Source of the DNA: Ureibacillus xyleni
Lineage (GTDB): Bacteria; Bacillota; Bacilli; Bacillales_A; Planococcaceae
Direction of reading: 5' to 3'
DNA length: 64,000 nucleotides
Assembly (NCBI RefSeq): GCF_900217795.1
Contig: NZ_OBMQ01000014.1
Location: forward strand, 46,305 to 110,304
A model generated the notes under the pieces. The model searched no databases and had not been told where the DNA came from. It saw only the letters and a program-made list of their open reading frames with translations. Position 1 is the first letter of the stretch; each line of letters begins with the position of its first letter. Shown here one piece after another: positions 63,569 to 64,000 of this stretch. The position numbers were made by a program, and so were the translations under genes.

Positions 63569-63680
63569 AATCATATTATATATTTGAGCAAATTCTTTCC
63601 CCACTGCGTTAGTAGGGCTGGAATCGCTCTTAAAGCACCTTTTCCCCGCTGCGTTAGTAGGGCTGAGGTGCTTTTTATTT
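63569..63680 (+). ncRNA. Two-hairpin small RNA next to the DUF3800 gene
   Basis: Two stem-loops share the same 25-base loop region (63596-63620 and 63641-63665, identical but for one base: CCCCACTGCGTTAGTAGGG or CCCCGCTGCGTTAGTAGGG). Their closing stems are unrelated in sequence but both pair: GAGC with ATTC against GAAT with GCTC in the first, AAAGCACC against GGTGCTTT in the second. Conserved loop with compensating stems indicates a structured RNA. The second hairpin is followed by TTTTTATTTTC and so also acts as terminator. A good promoter lies upstream. Length about 110 nt. Confidence 0.75.
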
Positions 63681-63827
63681 TCTTTAAGTAAAATATACCA
63701 TAAAAATTTATATGTAGTAGCTATTCTCATAGATAAAAATCTCTCTCAACCTATTAAAACGAAAACCCCCACCTGCTATACTGCTTACAATACATCTTAA
63801 GTAAAAAATGTATCCAATCAACACCCT

Positions 63828-64000
63828 AAGCACACACCCATTAGACATTTGCCTCATATTCTAAGCGTAAAAGAAATGAGGGAGAATATGGGTGCATTAG
63901 GTGTTGATTTGTCGGCGCTGCATTGGATTTATGTTGTGTTTATTGTGTTAATTATCGGGTTTATGGTCAAACGCCGCGATACTACGTTGATCTGTATCAT
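63828..64000 (+). repeat. Duplicated permease 5' region, second copy (runs off the window)
   Basis: Counterpart of 61894-62418. It has three fewer bases just before the start codon. Confidence 0.9.
63888..64000 (+). CDS. Membrane transporter, N-terminal part only (cut by window end)
   Basis: 37 codons visible, starting MGALGVDLSALHWIYVVFIV and giving the same protein sequence as the truncated copy at 61957. The ribosome binding site GGGAG is only three bases from the ATG, closer than in the truncated copy. This is likely the intact gene, but the rest lies outside the window. Family: polytopic transporter, not further assigned. Confidence 0.75.
   Translation, partial: MGALGVDLSALHWIYVVFIVLIIGFMVKRRDTTLICI

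Noticed and set aside
63596..63665. Two 25-bp repeats with a 20-bp spacer, possible mini CRISPR array
   Set aside because: Only two repeats, no cas genes, and the spacer halves are stem arms that pair around each repeat. A two-hairpin RNA explains it better.
63476..63730. 84-codon minus-strand open frame over the hairpin RNA
   Set aside because: Its repeated peptide (SPTNA) merely reflects the duplicated RNA loop and it overlaps the DUF3800 start.

Overview
The window is AT-rich chromosomal DNA from an endospore-forming Firmicute, most likely a Lysinibacillus/Solibacillus-type member of the Bacillaceae/Planococcaceae. The evidence is a complete GerA-GerB-GerC nutrient germinant receptor operon, a small acid-soluble spore protein Tlp, strong GGAGG ribosome binding sites with many TTG/GTG starts, and Bacillus-type families (DUF1906, YtcJ-like amidohydrolase, VanW, NlpC/P60 with LysM). 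I see no rRNA, tRNA, phage module or CRISPR array. Family names come from recognisable motifs only; no database search was run. LAYOUT. 0-13 kb: an ECF sigma factor with a membrane-anchored partner, a pentapeptide-repeat protein, a self-contained TetR/CPBP-protein switch with three matching operators, tlp, two short-chain dehydrogenases, an FMN reductase, a 3-hydroxyacyl-CoA dehydrogenase, a DUF1906 protein, an amidohydrolase and a sirtuin. 13-18 kb: VanW and the germinant receptor. 18-28 kb: a signalling block with a chemoreceptor, CheR, a large hybrid histidine kinase and a REC-GGDEF-EAL-LuxR protein encoded in series, plus a PAS protein. 28-34 kb: an esterase with a small upstream gene, a CapA-like lipoprotein, a LysM/NlpC endopeptidase with an upstream mini-ORF, and a divergent vitamin B6-type kinase/ECF S-component pair. 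34-40 kb: a second ECF sigma/membrane partner pair, a GGDEF-EAL protein with an ethylene-receptor-like sensor, an RsgA GTPase, and three copies of one 236-bp non-autonomous element. 40-46 kb: an arsB-arsC-arsR operon, an acyltransferase, a TetR regulator and a nucleoside hydrolase. 45-54 kb: two large SF1 helicase-like proteins and an Lsa-type ABC-F protein with a likely attenuating leader. 54-61 kb: a lipoprotein, a third GGDEF-EAL protein, a mini heme-copper-oxidase-like membrane protein and an NhaC antiporter, with decayed gene fragments between them. 61-64 kb: a DUF3800 gene and a divergent two-hairpin RNA, set between a truncated and an apparently intact copy of a permease gene. HOW THE PARTS WORK TOGETHER. 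Three proteins with intact GGDEF and EAL signatures, each with a different input domain, suggest layered c-di-GMP control. Two sigma/anti-sigma-like pairs, an antibiotic-responsive ABC-F leader, arsenic resistance and wall hydrolase/CapA genes suggest a soil lifestyle. The most unusual items are the DUF3800 locus with two tandem hairpins that keep one loop but change their stems, the ethylene-binding-type sensor whose ligand residues fall at the same numbers as in plant ETR1, the 236-bp element inserted inside hairpin loops with perfect 8-bp duplications, two intergenic arrays phased at about 21 bp, and three genes whose best-placed start codon is ATT, ATA or ATC.
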